The notes: generated by a model from the sequence alone, not told the origin. Positions 8,187-16,624 are shown, counted from the stretch's first letter. The stretch is DNA of 16,624 nucleotides from an uncultured Lachnospiraceae bacterium (GCA_946627575.1 CAMOVS010000004.1:1-16624); one strand, 5' to 3'. Numbers and translations are program-made.

Positions 8187-9182
8187 ATGGCAAAACAGGA
8201 TAAATCATCAAGGAAAGGGAAATACCGCGGATATGATATCGAAGGACAGACAGGAAGCGACATCAACCGTCCATGGTTCTGGAAGGTTCTTCTGATCAGC
8301 CTGCTGCTGACCGCGGTCATTGTCACCGGTGTCTGCTTTACTTTCATGCACAGGAAGCATGAAGAAACCAGGTCCCTGGAGGAGATTAATGAGGCCAACA
8401 CCCTGAAAAACCTGATGAAAGACCATGATAATGTAAAGATAATCCGCTCCTATGCTCATCTGACCGAGGGAGAGGATTATACGGCTACCAGACAGATCAG
8501 CATCGGCGAGGGCGGAGATTATTATTGTTATTACAAGGTGGAAGGAACGGCTTCCGATTATAAGGAAGTGGTGGACCACGGGGAATTCTATCGAAATGAG
8601 GGAGATTTCTCTTATTATTACGGTTTGATCGGCGACGATTATGAAAAGAAATGCCTGGCTCCTATGGAGGAGGACGTCTTCCAGCTTAATACCGACGATA
8701 CCCTGGGAGACCAGAATTCCAGCGGGAATCTCAAGACCATCCGGCTCACCTACAATGTCCAGGGCGGCGATGAGTACAATACCAAGTACGGCTTTGAGGC
8801 CGGGACCGAGGTCGTGAAAAAGATTACCTACGAGTCGGATTCAAGACTGATTACCTCCGTATCGGAATCGGTGGATGATGAGGTCTTCTTCAGCTATCTG
8901 GTGGAATTTGACTCCGAGCTGAAGATCCCCCGTTTCTATCAGAAGATCAAGAAGCTGAAGACCATGAGAACCTGCACGGTTGTAAGCAGCTACCAGAGTG
9001 ATAAAGAGCAGACTTATGACTACACCTTCGGGATCGGAACCTACTTCACCGTATTTGAGCATGATGGCTATGGGATCTACCAGGACAAGGAGGGAAATGT
9101 AGAGTACAGCAAGTCCAACCTCCAGTTCCAGAACCCCATCACAGATCTTACCCTCTATGTGATTTCTGCCGGAGGGAAATAG
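8187..9182 (+). CDS. Uncharacterised single-pass membrane protein with large extracellular domain
   Basis: I do not recognise this 331-residue protein. The first 28 residues are basic and hydrophilic. One hydrophobic segment (about 30-54, FWKVLLISLLLTAVIVTG and onward) follows with no cleavage or lipobox motif, so it should be an N-in membrane anchor exposing residues 55-331 outside. The exposed part begins with a helical EEINEANTLKNLM segment and continues as alternating beta-type sequence rich in Tyr, Asp and Glu (for example YYCYYKV, FSYYYGLIGDDYEKK). This suggests a beta-sheet domain of the kind seen in lipoprotein-like surface proteins; that fold is inference. The start has AGGAAGGAG (8172-8180) 6 nt before ATG. 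The upstream gap (8055-8186) shows no convincing promoter, so it may be transcribed with polC and the carbonic anhydrase-like gene. Confidence 0.85.
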   Translation: MAKQDKSSRKGKYRGYDIEGQTGSDINRPWFWKVLLISLLLTAVIVTGVCFTFMHRKHEETRSLEEINEANTLKNLMKDHDNVKIIRSYAHLTEGEDYTATRQISIGEGGDYYCYYKVEGTASDYKEVVDHGEFYRNEGDFSYYYGLIGDDYEKKCLAPMEEDVFQLNTDDTLGDQNSSGNLKTIRLTYNVQGGDEYNTKYGFEAGTEVVKKITYESDSRLITSVSESVDDEVFFSYLVEFDSELKIPRFYQKIKKLKTMRTCTVVSSYQSDKEQTYDYTFGIGTYFTVFEHDGYGIYQDKEGNVEYSKSNLQFQNPITDLTLYVISAGGK

Positions 9183-9205
9183 ATTCGATAAAAGGATGTA
9201 GCAGG

Positions 9206-9240
9206 CAGGCAGCCCGGTCCCGGCAGGGGCGGGCTGCCTG
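9206..9240 (+). terminator. GC-rich hairpin after the membrane-protein gene, weak terminator
   Basis: CAGGCAGCCCG (9206-9216) pairs perfectly with CGGGCTGCCTG (9230-9240), an 11-bp stem with a 13-nt loop. It begins 23 bp past the stop codon. Only TT follows before CG, so there is no real U-tract. It may attenuate transcription, protect an mRNA 3' end, or terminate inefficiently. Confidence 0.45.
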
Positions 9241-9255
9241 TTCGTATACAGGCAG

Positions 9256-9273
9256 ATCCGGCAGAAGCCGGAT
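9256..9273 (+). promoter_or_regulatory. Small hairpin in the leader of the alanyl-tRNA editing gene
   Basis: ATCCGGC (9256-9262) and GCCGGAT (9267-9273) form a perfect 7-bp stem closed by the tetraloop AGAA. It ends about 7 nt before the GGGAG ribosome site at 9281-9285. It might influence translation or mRNA stability. No T-box or other known riboswitch signature was seen. Confidence 0.3.
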
Positions 9274-9294
9274 TGCATAAGGGAGTATAAAGAT

Positions 9295-10521
9295 ATGGAT
9301 ACAGAAAGACTTTATTATCAGGATGTCTACCTGAAAGAATGCGAGGCCCGGGTTCTTTCCTGCAGGAAGGAAGGAGACCGGTGCCGGGTGATCCTGGACC
9401 GGACCGTATTTTACCCGGAGGGAGGGGGTCAGCCGGCAGACCGGGGGGCCCTTTTTGTCCGGGAACCGGAGGGAGGCTGGCCGGAAGAAGACAAGGAAGT
9501 CTCCGGCAGACAGGTTCCTGTTCTTGATGTCCAGGAGGAAGAAGAAGAGATCGTTCATTTTACCTCGGAAGAAGTTCCGGAGGGAAGCCGGGTTCTTTGC
9601 CGGATTGACTGGGACCGGCGCTTTGATCTTATGCAGCAGCATTCGGGAGAGCATATCGTAAGCGGCCTGATTCATGAGACTTTCGGCTATGATAATGTGG
9701 GTTTCCACATGGGTGAGGACTGCATTACGATCGATTTGTCCGGTTCCATGACCATGGATCAGGCCCGGGAAATCGAAGCCCGGGCCAACGATTATATCGC
9801 AGGCTGCCATTCCGTGGAGGTTCTGTATCCCGGGCCGGAAGAACTGGATCATTATGATTACCGAAGCAAAAAAGAACTAAGCGGTGATGTGCGCCTGCTG
9901 GCCTTTCCCGGGGCTGACCTGTGTGCCTGCTGCGGCCTCCATGTAACCTGCACGGGGGAGATCGGCCTGGTGAAGATCCTTTCCTGCCATCATTTCCGGG
10001 AAGGAGTCCGGATCGAGATGCTGTCCGGCAAGAGGGCCCTGGCCTGGCTGGACACCCATTTTATCCAGAACAGCAGAATCGGCAAGGCCCTGTCCGTTAA
10101 GGCTGACGGGACGGCTGAAGCTGTGGACCGGCTGCAAAAAGAGAATTACGAATTAAAGGGAGCCCTGATGGAAGAAAAAAAGAAGGGGATGGCCCGGCTG
10201 GCCGCTTCCTGTAAGGGGGAGAGAGATATCTGCCTCTTCACTTCCGGTCTGGATCCCGTGGATGTCAGAAAATGTGCCGATGGAATCCTGGACCAGATCA
10301 GGGGCATCTGCGTCGTCCTTTCAGAACATGACAAGGAGGGATTCCAGTATGCCGCAGGCATCCGGGAGGGGGACATCCGCCCCCTGGTCAAGGAAATGAA
10401 CGGAAGGCTTTCCGGCCGGGGCGGCGGCAAGCCCTTCTTTGCGCAGGGTCTTATCCAGGCTTCGAAGGAAGAAGCCGAAGATTTCTTTCATGGCAAAGGT
10501 TTCTCGATCCGATGGGCCTGA
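9295..10521 (+). CDS. alaX: Alanyl-tRNA editing protein, long form (AlaX with DHHA1-like tail)
   Basis: This 408-residue protein resembles the editing and C-terminal parts of alanyl-tRNA synthetase without the catalytic domain. Such proteins hydrolyse Ser-tRNA(Ala) or Gly-tRNA(Ala) in trans. A glycine-rich domain near the N-terminus contains FYPEGGGQPADRG (39-51). The metal-binding editing site is complete: HSGEH supplies H116 and H120, and CCGLH supplies C212 and H216. A helical stretch (about 270-300) leads into a DHHA1-like C-terminal domain with the GRGGGKPFFAQG motif (374-385). The start is supported by GGGAG (9281-9285) 9 nt before the ATG. It lies between two unrecognised surface-protein genes, which do not obviously relate to tRNA editing. 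No alaS is nearby. A full synthetase is excluded because the class II core is absent. Confidence 0.93.
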   Translation: MDTERLYYQDVYLKECEARVLSCRKEGDRCRVILDRTVFYPEGGGQPADRGALFVREPEGGWPEEDKEVSGRQVPVLDVQEEEEEIVHFTSEEVPEGSRVLCRIDWDRRFDLMQQHSGEHIVSGLIHETFGYDNVGFHMGEDCITIDLSGSMTMDQAREIEARANDYIAGCHSVEVLYPGPEELDHYDYRSKKELSGDVRLLAFPGADLCACCGLHVTCTGEIGLVKILSCHHFREGVRIEMLSGKRALAWLDTHFIQNSRIGKALSVKADGTAEAVDRLQKENYELKGALMEEKKKGMARLAASCKGERDICLFTSGLDPVDVRKCADGILDQIRGICVVLSEHDKEGFQYAAGIREGDIRPLVKEMNGRLSGRGGGKPFFAQGLIQASKEEAEDFFHGKGFSIRWA

Positions 10522-10590
10522 GCCTCTGATATCCGATGGAATATGAGTAGGATTGCGGGAGTATGAAGTAAGGAACATGTCTTGGCATAC

Positions 10591-10597
10591 AAAGGAG
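10591..10597 (+). promoter_or_regulatory. Ribosome binding site deciding the lipoprotein start
   Basis: AAAGGAG ends 4 nt before ATG 10602 and 7 nt before ATG 10605. The second of the two consecutive ATG codons has the more usual spacing, so the protein may start one residue later than annotated. Confidence 0.6.
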
Positions 10598-10601
10598 CGA
10601 T

Positions 10602-11750
10602 ATGATGAATCATTTATTAAAAAACAAGTGCAGAACTATTTTGACCCTTTTCCTGACAGTGGTCCTGCTACTGTCGTCAGCAGCCTGCGGCAAATCCGCG
10701 GCCGGCCAGGATACCGGCTCCGGCTCGGGGACAGCGGAAGCAAAGACAGAGGTCGGACCGCCCCCTGCCCTGGCTGCTGAGGTAGAGCTGCCGGAGGAGG
10801 TCTCCACTATGGTCTATCCGGTTTGGGCCCTCCTGCTTACTGCCTCTAAGGACCGCCTGCCCTACTATGGTTATCCGGAAAATGCAAAAGATGATAATGC
10901 CGATGCATTCTATGAGCCCATGAGCATACTGACCACCCTCATCGAAGAGAAGACAGAATACGGAGAGGGACAGAAGACCGATGATGACCGCTATAAGGTA
11001 TCCGAGGAGGTCTTTTCCCGCTATGCCAACGCCCTTTTTGACAGCTATGGCATGCAGGAGATTGAAGCTCCGGAGCTGTCGGAAGAGGACGGATATGCGA
11101 TGTTGAATGATGAAGATCTCTACCCCTATAGCTTTACCAGGGCCGATCTGACCAATTATGAGGCGGTGGTGATCGGCTGTGTTAAAGATGAAGATAATTA
11201 CGGCTATGAACTGGACGCAGAGCTGCGGGACACGCAAAACCGGACGGTCCTTTATGAAGCAAGCTTCCATATGATTCCCTCATCCTTTGAAGGAGAGGAA
11301 GAAAAAGACCTATTCGGCTATTCTATTTGCGATATCGAGGATGAAGTGGATTATAAACTGGAGGAGGAACTGGCGGATCCGGAAGAGAATGATACCGATG
11401 CATCCGGGATCGAGACCCAACCGGAAGATAGGGACAGCGGCCTGAAGGAGATAGAGAACAGGTCAACAGAAAGCGATAAGGAAGAAGAATTACAGGGCAA
11501 TCCTGATGTGACAACATCGGATCCGGGCCGGGAGATCGACCAGGATGAGGCGGATGCCAAGGCAAGAGATTATTCCGGTCAGGAGAATCCTGTCTACCAG
11601 GGAAAGGAAAACCTGGAAGGTCAGGACTATTATAATTACACCTATAATGATGAGGAAGGCAGCAGCCGCAATGTCCTGGTGCCGACGGACGGAAGCGATC
11701 CCATCGGAGGCACCAAGAACGATGACGGCACGTGGTCTTTTGATCAGTGA
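10602..11750 (+). CDS. Uncharacterised acidic lipoprotein
   Basis: I do not recognise the family of this 382-residue protein. The N-terminus is a lipoprotein signal: basic residues (NHLLKNKCR), a hydrophobic core (TILTLFLTVVLLLSS), and a relaxed lipobox SAAC with the lipidated cysteine at position 29. A short Gly/Ser/Ala linker follows (30-60). Residues 61-255 look like a folded domain containing PYYGYPENAKDDNADAFY (87-104), an alpha-rich stretch, and a beta-type stretch YEAVVIGCVKDEDNYGYELD (186-205). Residues 256-330 are very acidic and low in hydrophobics, so probably disordered. The last 40 residues (YYNYTYNDEEGSSRNVLVP to GTWSF) look like a small separate beta module. It should sit on the outer face of the membrane. 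It follows the AlaX gene by 80 bp with no terminator between them. No clear terminator follows it either. Confidence 0.85.
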   Translation: MMNHLLKNKCRTILTLFLTVVLLLSSAACGKSAAGQDTGSGSGTAEAKTEVGPPPALAAEVELPEEVSTMVYPVWALLLTASKDRLPYYGYPENAKDDNADAFYEPMSILTTLIEEKTEYGEGQKTDDDRYKVSEEVFSRYANALFDSYGMQEIEAPELSEEDGYAMLNDEDLYPYSFTRADLTNYEAVVIGCVKDEDNYGYELDAELRDTQNRTVLYEASFHMIPSSFEGEEEKDLFGYSICDIEDEVDYKLEEELADPEENDTDASGIETQPEDRDSGLKEIENRSTESDKEEELQGNPDVTTSDPGREIDQDEADAKARDYSGQENPVYQGKENLEGQDYYNYTYNDEEGSSRNVLVPTDGSDPIGGTKNDDGTWSFDQ

Positions 11751-11810
11751 TCGGCAGCAGGCTGCTATTCACGGCTCCGCCAGCCATCAGGTATCGGAAT
11801 AGCAACAACA

Positions 11811-11850
11811 ATTACAAATAGATTTCAGAATATTACAAATAGGTTACAAT
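11811..11850 (+). repeat. Helically phased TTACAA direct repeats
   Basis: ATTACAAATAG occurs exactly twice (11811-11821 and 11832-11842), 21 bp apart. A third TTACAA follows at 11844-11849, 11 bp after the second. Spacings of 21 and 11 bp place the three copies on the same face of the helix, as expected for a cooperative protein-binding site. The binding protein is not known from the sequence. Confidence 0.6.
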
Positions 11851-11924
11851 TGGAAAAAGATTGGCATTTGTGCATTTTGCTGATTTTCCTATCAGTATTT
11901 CTTTATAAAAGAGAGATGGAATGA

Positions 11925-11964
11925 TTTTCCGGTGGATAAGTCCTGAGAATTATCCACCGGAAAA
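11925..11964. repeat. Perfect 15-bp inverted repeat built from two DnaA-box-like sites
   Basis: TTTTCCGGTGGATAA (11925-11939) is the exact reverse complement of TTATCCACCGGAAAA (11950-11964), with a 10-bp spacer. Each arm contains the 9-mer TTATCCACC, on opposite strands. It is unlikely to be a terminator: T-runs are on the 5' arm and A-runs on the 3' arm, and no U-tract follows on either strand. A DNA dyad for protein binding fits better. Confidence 0.85.
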
Positions 11965-12020
11965 AAAGCGAAAATATGTGAACAATCCAGTTATCCACCA
12001 AGTTATCCACATTATCCACA
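11931..12020. promoter_or_regulatory. Cluster of five DnaA-box-like sites
   Basis: Against the consensus TTATCCACA, the sites are 11931-11939 (minus strand, TTATCCACC), 11950-11958 (TTATCCACC), 11991-11999 (TTATCCACC), 12003-12011 (TTATCCACA) and 12012-12020 (TTATCCACA). The last two are perfect matches and abut with no gap; the third lies 12 bp before them. Five such 9-mers in 90 bp is far beyond chance. DnaA boxes of this density mark origins or DnaA-titrating/regulatory clusters. The nearest promoter (-35 at 12164) is about 145 bp away, so direct repression of hpf is not obvious. dnaA, dnaN and rpmH are not in the window, so function is inference. Confidence 0.85.
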
Positions 12021-12074
12021 AAAAAATCGGGCCGCCAGCCTCCCCTGAAAATTCGTCAATCCGAAACATTTGTT

Positions 12075-12090
12075 TTGTAGGAAATTGTAG
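12075..12090 (+). repeat. 10-bp-period TTGTAG repeat in AT-rich tract
   Basis: TTGTAG occurs at 12075-12080 and again at 12085-12090, one helical turn apart, in an AT-rich tract that follows the DnaA boxes and a GC-rich tract. It could be part of an unwinding element or a minor protein site, or be coincidental. Confidence 0.3.
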
Positions 12091-12163
12091 AATCTTAAAA
12101 AAATGAGGCCAAAGTGAAAGTGAGAGAGCAATGTGAATTGTCTGTCAATTTCCCCATTTCCTG

Positions 12164-12192
12164 TTGCCATCGGGAAGGATACTTGCTATAAT
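12164..12192 (+). promoter_or_regulatory. Promoter of hpf with extended -10
   Basis: TTGCCA (12164-12169) and a perfect TATAAT (12187-12192) are 17 bp apart, with TG at 12184-12185 giving the TGn extension. It lies 34 bp upstream of the hpf ATG. A short inverted repeat AATTG/CAATT (12136-12140, 12146-12150) sits just upstream of the -35. Confidence 0.88.
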
Positions 12193-12210
12193 TATAGTAC
12201 ATCAAGAGAG

Positions 12211-12216
12211 AAGGAG
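12211..12216 (+). promoter_or_regulatory. Ribosome binding site deciding the hpf start
   Basis: AAGGAG lies 9 nt before ATG 12226. The longer in-frame start at 12133 is upstream of the promoter -10 and has no such site, so 12226 is chosen. Confidence 0.8.
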
Positions 12217-12225
12217 TGTGATCGT

Positions 12226-12753
12226 ATGAAATATATTATCTACGGTAAGAATCTTGAGGTAACGGAGAGTCTTAAGCAGGCTGTGTATGACAAGTTCGGC
12301 AAGCTGGACAAGTTCTTTACGCCGGAAACCGAGGTTCAGGTCACATTAAGTATCCAGAGAGAAGAAGAGACCGTCGAGGCAACCATTCCCATGAAGAGAA
12401 ATATTCTCCGGGCGGAGCAGACCACTAAGGACATGTATGCTTCTATTGACCAGGTTGTCGATGTATTGGAGCGTATGGTCCGCAAATATAAAACCAAGAT
12501 TTCCAGTCATGGAAAGGGAGTCGGAACCTTCAATGAGGATTTCCTGGAAGAAGATGTGGACAGCAACGAGACCGTGAAGATCACCCGGAGCAAGAGGTTC
12601 GCGATCAAACCCATGGATGCAGAGGAAGCCTGCGTACAGATGGAGCTTCTGGGACATAGCTTCTTTGTCTTCCGCAATGCCGAGACCTTCGAAGTGAACG
12701 TGGTTTACCGAAGAAAAGGCGGCACCTATGGCCTGATCGAGCCGGAATTCTAA
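12226..12753 (+). CDS. hpf: Ribosome hibernation promoting factor, long form
   Basis: This 175-residue protein binds the small ribosomal subunit and pairs 70S ribosomes into inactive 100S dimers when growth slows. The N-terminal domain (1-95) begins MKYIIYGKNLEVTESLK and has the beta-alpha-beta layout with a basic helix (VLERMVRKYKTKISSH) expected of the S30AE fold. A linker of about 25 residues follows. The C-terminal dimerisation domain (about 118-175) has RSKRFAIKPMDAEEACVQME and ends NVVYRRKGGTYGLIEPE, diagnostic of the long form of Firmicutes. An in-frame ATG at 12133 would add 31 residues unlike the family, so it is not used. The gene has its own promoter and terminator. Its position just before secA matches B. 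subtilis (yvyD-secA). Confidence 0.95.
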   Translation: MKYIIYGKNLEVTESLKQAVYDKFGKLDKFFTPETEVQVTLSIQREEETVEATIPMKRNILRAEQTTKDMYASIDQVVDVLERMVRKYKTKISSHGKGVGTFNEDFLEEDVDSNETVKITRSKRFAIKPMDAEEACVQMELLGHSFFVFRNAETFEVNVVYRRKGGTYGLIEPEF

Positions 12754-12820
12754 TCGGAATTCGGAATTATTATCATTCGGAAGTATTATAATGAAGAAGA
12801 TATAAGATCTGAAGATTATA

Positions 12821-12846
12821 ACCCTGCGGCTTGCCGCAGGGTTTTT
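12821..12846 (+). terminator. Intrinsic terminator after hpf
   Basis: ACCCTGCGG (12821-12829) pairs perfectly with CCGCAGGGT (12834-12842) across a CTTG tetraloop, and TTTTT runs through 12842-12846. It lies 67 bp after the hpf stop and separates hpf from secA transcription. Confidence 0.93.
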
Positions 12847-12886
12847 CGTTGTGAAAGCAAGGAATCTTCGGGCGCCCCTCTTTTTC

Positions 12887-12915
12887 TTGAAATGACTTAG
12901 CGGAAATGTTATAAT
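12887..12915 (+). promoter_or_regulatory. Promoter of secA with extended -10
   Basis: TTGAAA (12887-12892) and a perfect TATAAT (12910-12915) lie 17 bp apart, with TG at 12907-12908 providing the TGn extension. It is 46 bp before the secA ATG. No secM-like upstream arrest peptide is present in the leader. Confidence 0.87.
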
Positions 12916-12961
12916 ACCATTTTTAGAGTAATCAATCTCATAATTATATATAGGAGGACCT

Positions 12962-15604
<2,643 letters not shown>

Positions 15605-15683
15605 GGATCCGTACGGTTTTGTCGATAAACCCTCATGCCGGCATCAGGCAGGTATATGAGTCCCGCCCACGGCGCGGACGGAT

Positions 15684-15698
15684 ACAATGATACATTGT
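15684..15698. repeat. Short inverted repeat in the secA-prfB gap
   Basis: ACAATG (15684-15689) and CATTGT (15693-15698) form a perfect 6-bp dyad around ATA, ending 10 bp before the prfB ribosome site. It could be an operator or be chance. Elsewhere in the 114-bp gap (15605-15718) there is a bulged 7-bp stem (15660-15666 with 15672-15679) but no U-tract, so secA and prfB may be co-transcribed. Confidence 0.35.
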
Positions 15699-15707
15699 CA
15701 TTTATAC

Positions 15708-15713
15708 AGGAGG
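15708..15713 (+). promoter_or_regulatory. Ribosome binding site deciding the prfB TTG start
   Basis: A perfect AGGAGG lies 5 nt before TTG 15719. No in-frame ATG is placed correctly. Starting at this TTG gives RF2 motif numbering identical to E. coli. Confidence 0.75.
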
Positions 15714-15718
15714 AAATC

Positions 15719-16624
15719 TTGGTTGAATTAGATCAATATAAACAGAAACTGAATCAATACCGGCAGCCGGTGGAAGAACTGGGCAAGACCCTGGAACTCG
15801 ACCGGAAGCAGAAGCGCATCTCCGCCCTGGAGAAAGAGATGCAGGCCGACGATTTCTGGTCCGACCCGGAGGCGGCCCAGAAGGTCATGAAGGAGCTTAA
15901 GGATCTTAAAGATTCCGTGACCTCCTTCCGGTCTATGGAACTTATGATGGATGACCTGGACACCATGATTGAGCTGGGCAATGAGGAAAATGACAGCTCC
16001 ATCATTCCCGAGATTGAGGAGATGATGGCTGAGTTCCTCTCCACCTACGATGAGATGAAGATCCAGACCCTCTTCTCCGGAGAATACGACAACAACAATG
16101 CCATTGTCACCCTTCACGCCGGGGCCGGCGGCACGGAATCCTGCGATTGGGCCGGCATGCTCTACCGCATGTACAACAAATGGGCGGACAGCCATGGCTT
16201 TTCCACGGAAGTCCTGGACTTCCTGGACGGCGATGAAGCCGGGATCAAATCCATCACCTTCCAGGTGAACGGAGAGCACGCCTTCGGTTATCTCAAGTCC
16301 GAGAGGGGCGTTCACCGGCTGGTAAGGATCTCCCCCTTCAACGCAGCAGGAAAAAGACAGACTTCCTTTGCCTCCTGCGATGTCATGCCCGATATCGAAG
16401 AAGATGTATCGGTAGAAATCGCCGATGAGGACATCCGGATCGACACCTACCGGTCCAGCGGAGCCGGCGGCCAGCACGTCAACAAGACCGACTCGGCCAT
16501 CCGCATCACCCATTTGCCGACAGGTCTGGTGGTTCAATGCCAGAATGAGCGATCCCAGCACAAGAACCGGGACAAGGCCATGCAGATCCTCAAGGCCAGA
16601 CTCTACCTGCTCAAGCAGCAGGAG
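15719..16624 (+). CDS. prfB: Peptide chain release factor 2, 3' end outside window
   Basis: The visible 302 codons encode most of release factor 2, which recognises UGA and UAA in the ribosomal A site and triggers release of the finished protein. From the TTG start, the stop-codon recognition tripeptide SPF falls at residues 205-207 and the catalytic GGQ at 250-252, the same numbers as in E. coli RF2. The N-terminal helical domain (about 1-110) and the [20 protein letters not shown] segment are typical. SPF rather than PxT rules out release factor 1. The usual programmed +1 frameshift site (CTT TGA C near codon 25) is absent: residues 24-28 are Thr-Leu-Glu-Leu-Asp, encoded in one continuous frame. 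It follows secA by 114 bp, as in B. subtilis. The window ends inside the gene, so the C-terminus cannot be judged. Confidence 0.96.
   Translation, partial: MVELDQYKQKLNQYRQPVEELGKTLELDRKQKRISALEKEMQADDFWSDPEAAQKVMKELKDLKDSVTSFRSMELMMDDLDTMIELGNEENDSSIIPEIEEMMAEFLSTYDEMKIQTLFSGEYDNNNAIVTLHAGAGGTESCDWAGMLYRMYNKWADSHGFSTEVLDFLDGDEAGIKSITFQVNGEHAFGYLKSERGVHRLVRISPFNAAGKRQTSFASCDVMPDIEEDVSVEIADEDIRIDTYRSSGAGGQHVNKTDSAIRITHLPTGLVVQCQNERSQHKNRDKAMQILKARLYLLKQQE

Larger units (their letters stand above)
11751..12225. other. 475-bp noncoding region between the lipoprotein gene and hpf
   Basis: No credible gene lies here. From left to right it holds an AT-rich tract with phased TTACAA repeats (11811-11850), then an AT-rich stretch to 11924. 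Five DnaA-box-like 9-mers follow (11931-12020), then an A-run and a GC-rich tract (about 12028-12045). An AT-rich tract with a 10-bp direct repeat comes next (12046-12110), and last the hpf promoter (12164-12192). No obvious terminator for the lipoprotein gene was found. The small open frame at 11921-12106 is judged spurious. Confidence 0.8.

Noticed and set aside
9183..9294. A T-box riboswitch before the alanyl-tRNA editing gene
   Set aside because: No T-box sequence, specifier loop or terminator/antiterminator pair is visible in this 112-bp leader; only two simple hairpins are present.
10553..10780. A 75-codon + strand frame overlapping the lipoprotein start
   Set aside because: It overlaps out of frame with a gene that has a clear lipoprotein signal and ribosome site, and it lacks a recognisable product.
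11925..11964. The 15-bp inverted repeat as an intrinsic terminator
   Set aside because: Its 5' arm begins with T-run and its 3' arm ends with A-run, and no U-tract follows on either strand.
11921..12106. A 61-codon + strand frame across the DnaA boxes
   Set aside because: Its sequence is just the translated repeats (HQVIHIIHKK from the boxes). It has no ribosome site, and DNA-level box conservation explains the sequence better.
12133..12225. Longer hpf start adding 31 residues
   Set aside because: The -10 (12187-12192) of a strong promoter lies inside this extension, no ribosome site precedes 12133, and the added residues do not fit the family. AAGGAG precedes ATG 12226.
11751..12225. Calling this gap the chromosomal origin oriC
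   Set aside because: The box cluster fits, but dnaA/dnaN are absent from the window, gene orientation does not switch, and skew over the full genome cannot be computed here.

Overview
The window looks like chromosomal core DNA of a Gram-positive member of the Clostridia, most likely a Lachnospiraceae-type organism (family-level placement is inference). The reasons are a Gram-positive PolC-type replicase, strong AGGAGG-like ribosome sites, sigma-A-type promoters with 17-bp spacers, and the gene order hpf-secA-prfB, which Bacillus subtilis also has (yvyD-secA-prfB). All twelve genes recognised are on the + strand. No phage, insertion sequence, CRISPR array, tRNA or rRNA was seen.

Left part (1-2834): the 3' end of threonine synthase (thrC); a complete UDP-galactopyranose mutase (glf); then the primary sigma factor gene rpoD, with its own near-consensus promoter and a clear intrinsic terminator. 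The usual partner dnaG is not next to rpoD. Middle part (2835-11750): two near-identical copies of a roughly 40-bp repeat lie just before polC, the replicative DNA polymerase. After it come a gamma-class carbonic anhydrase-like protein, an unrecognised single-pass membrane protein, a long-form alanyl-tRNA editing protein (AlaX with a DHHA1-like tail), and an unrecognised acidic lipoprotein. The gaps from polC to the lipoprotein are short, and the only hairpins in them lack T-tracts, so partial co-transcription is plausible.

Intergenic region (11751-12225): this 475-bp stretch is the most unusual part of the window. It has helically phased TTACAA repeats, then five DnaA-box-like 9-mers. Two of these form a perfect 15-bp inverted repeat, and two perfect TTATCCACA boxes abut head to tail. 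A GC-rich tract and an AT-rich tract with a 10-bp repeat follow. It resembles a replication origin or a DnaA-titrating/regulatory cluster. However, dnaA and dnaN are not in view and genes on both sides point the same way, so I do not call it oriC.

Right part (12226-16624): hpf (ribosome hibernation factor, long form) has an extended -10 promoter and a strong terminator. secA (preprotein translocase ATPase) has its own extended -10 promoter. prfB (release factor 2) starts with TTG and runs off the window end. It reads straight through the position where most bacterial prfB genes carry a programmed +1 frameshift. Together the genes serve housekeeping information flow (transcription, replication, translation fidelity and termination, secretion), with two uncharacterised cell-surface proteins among them.
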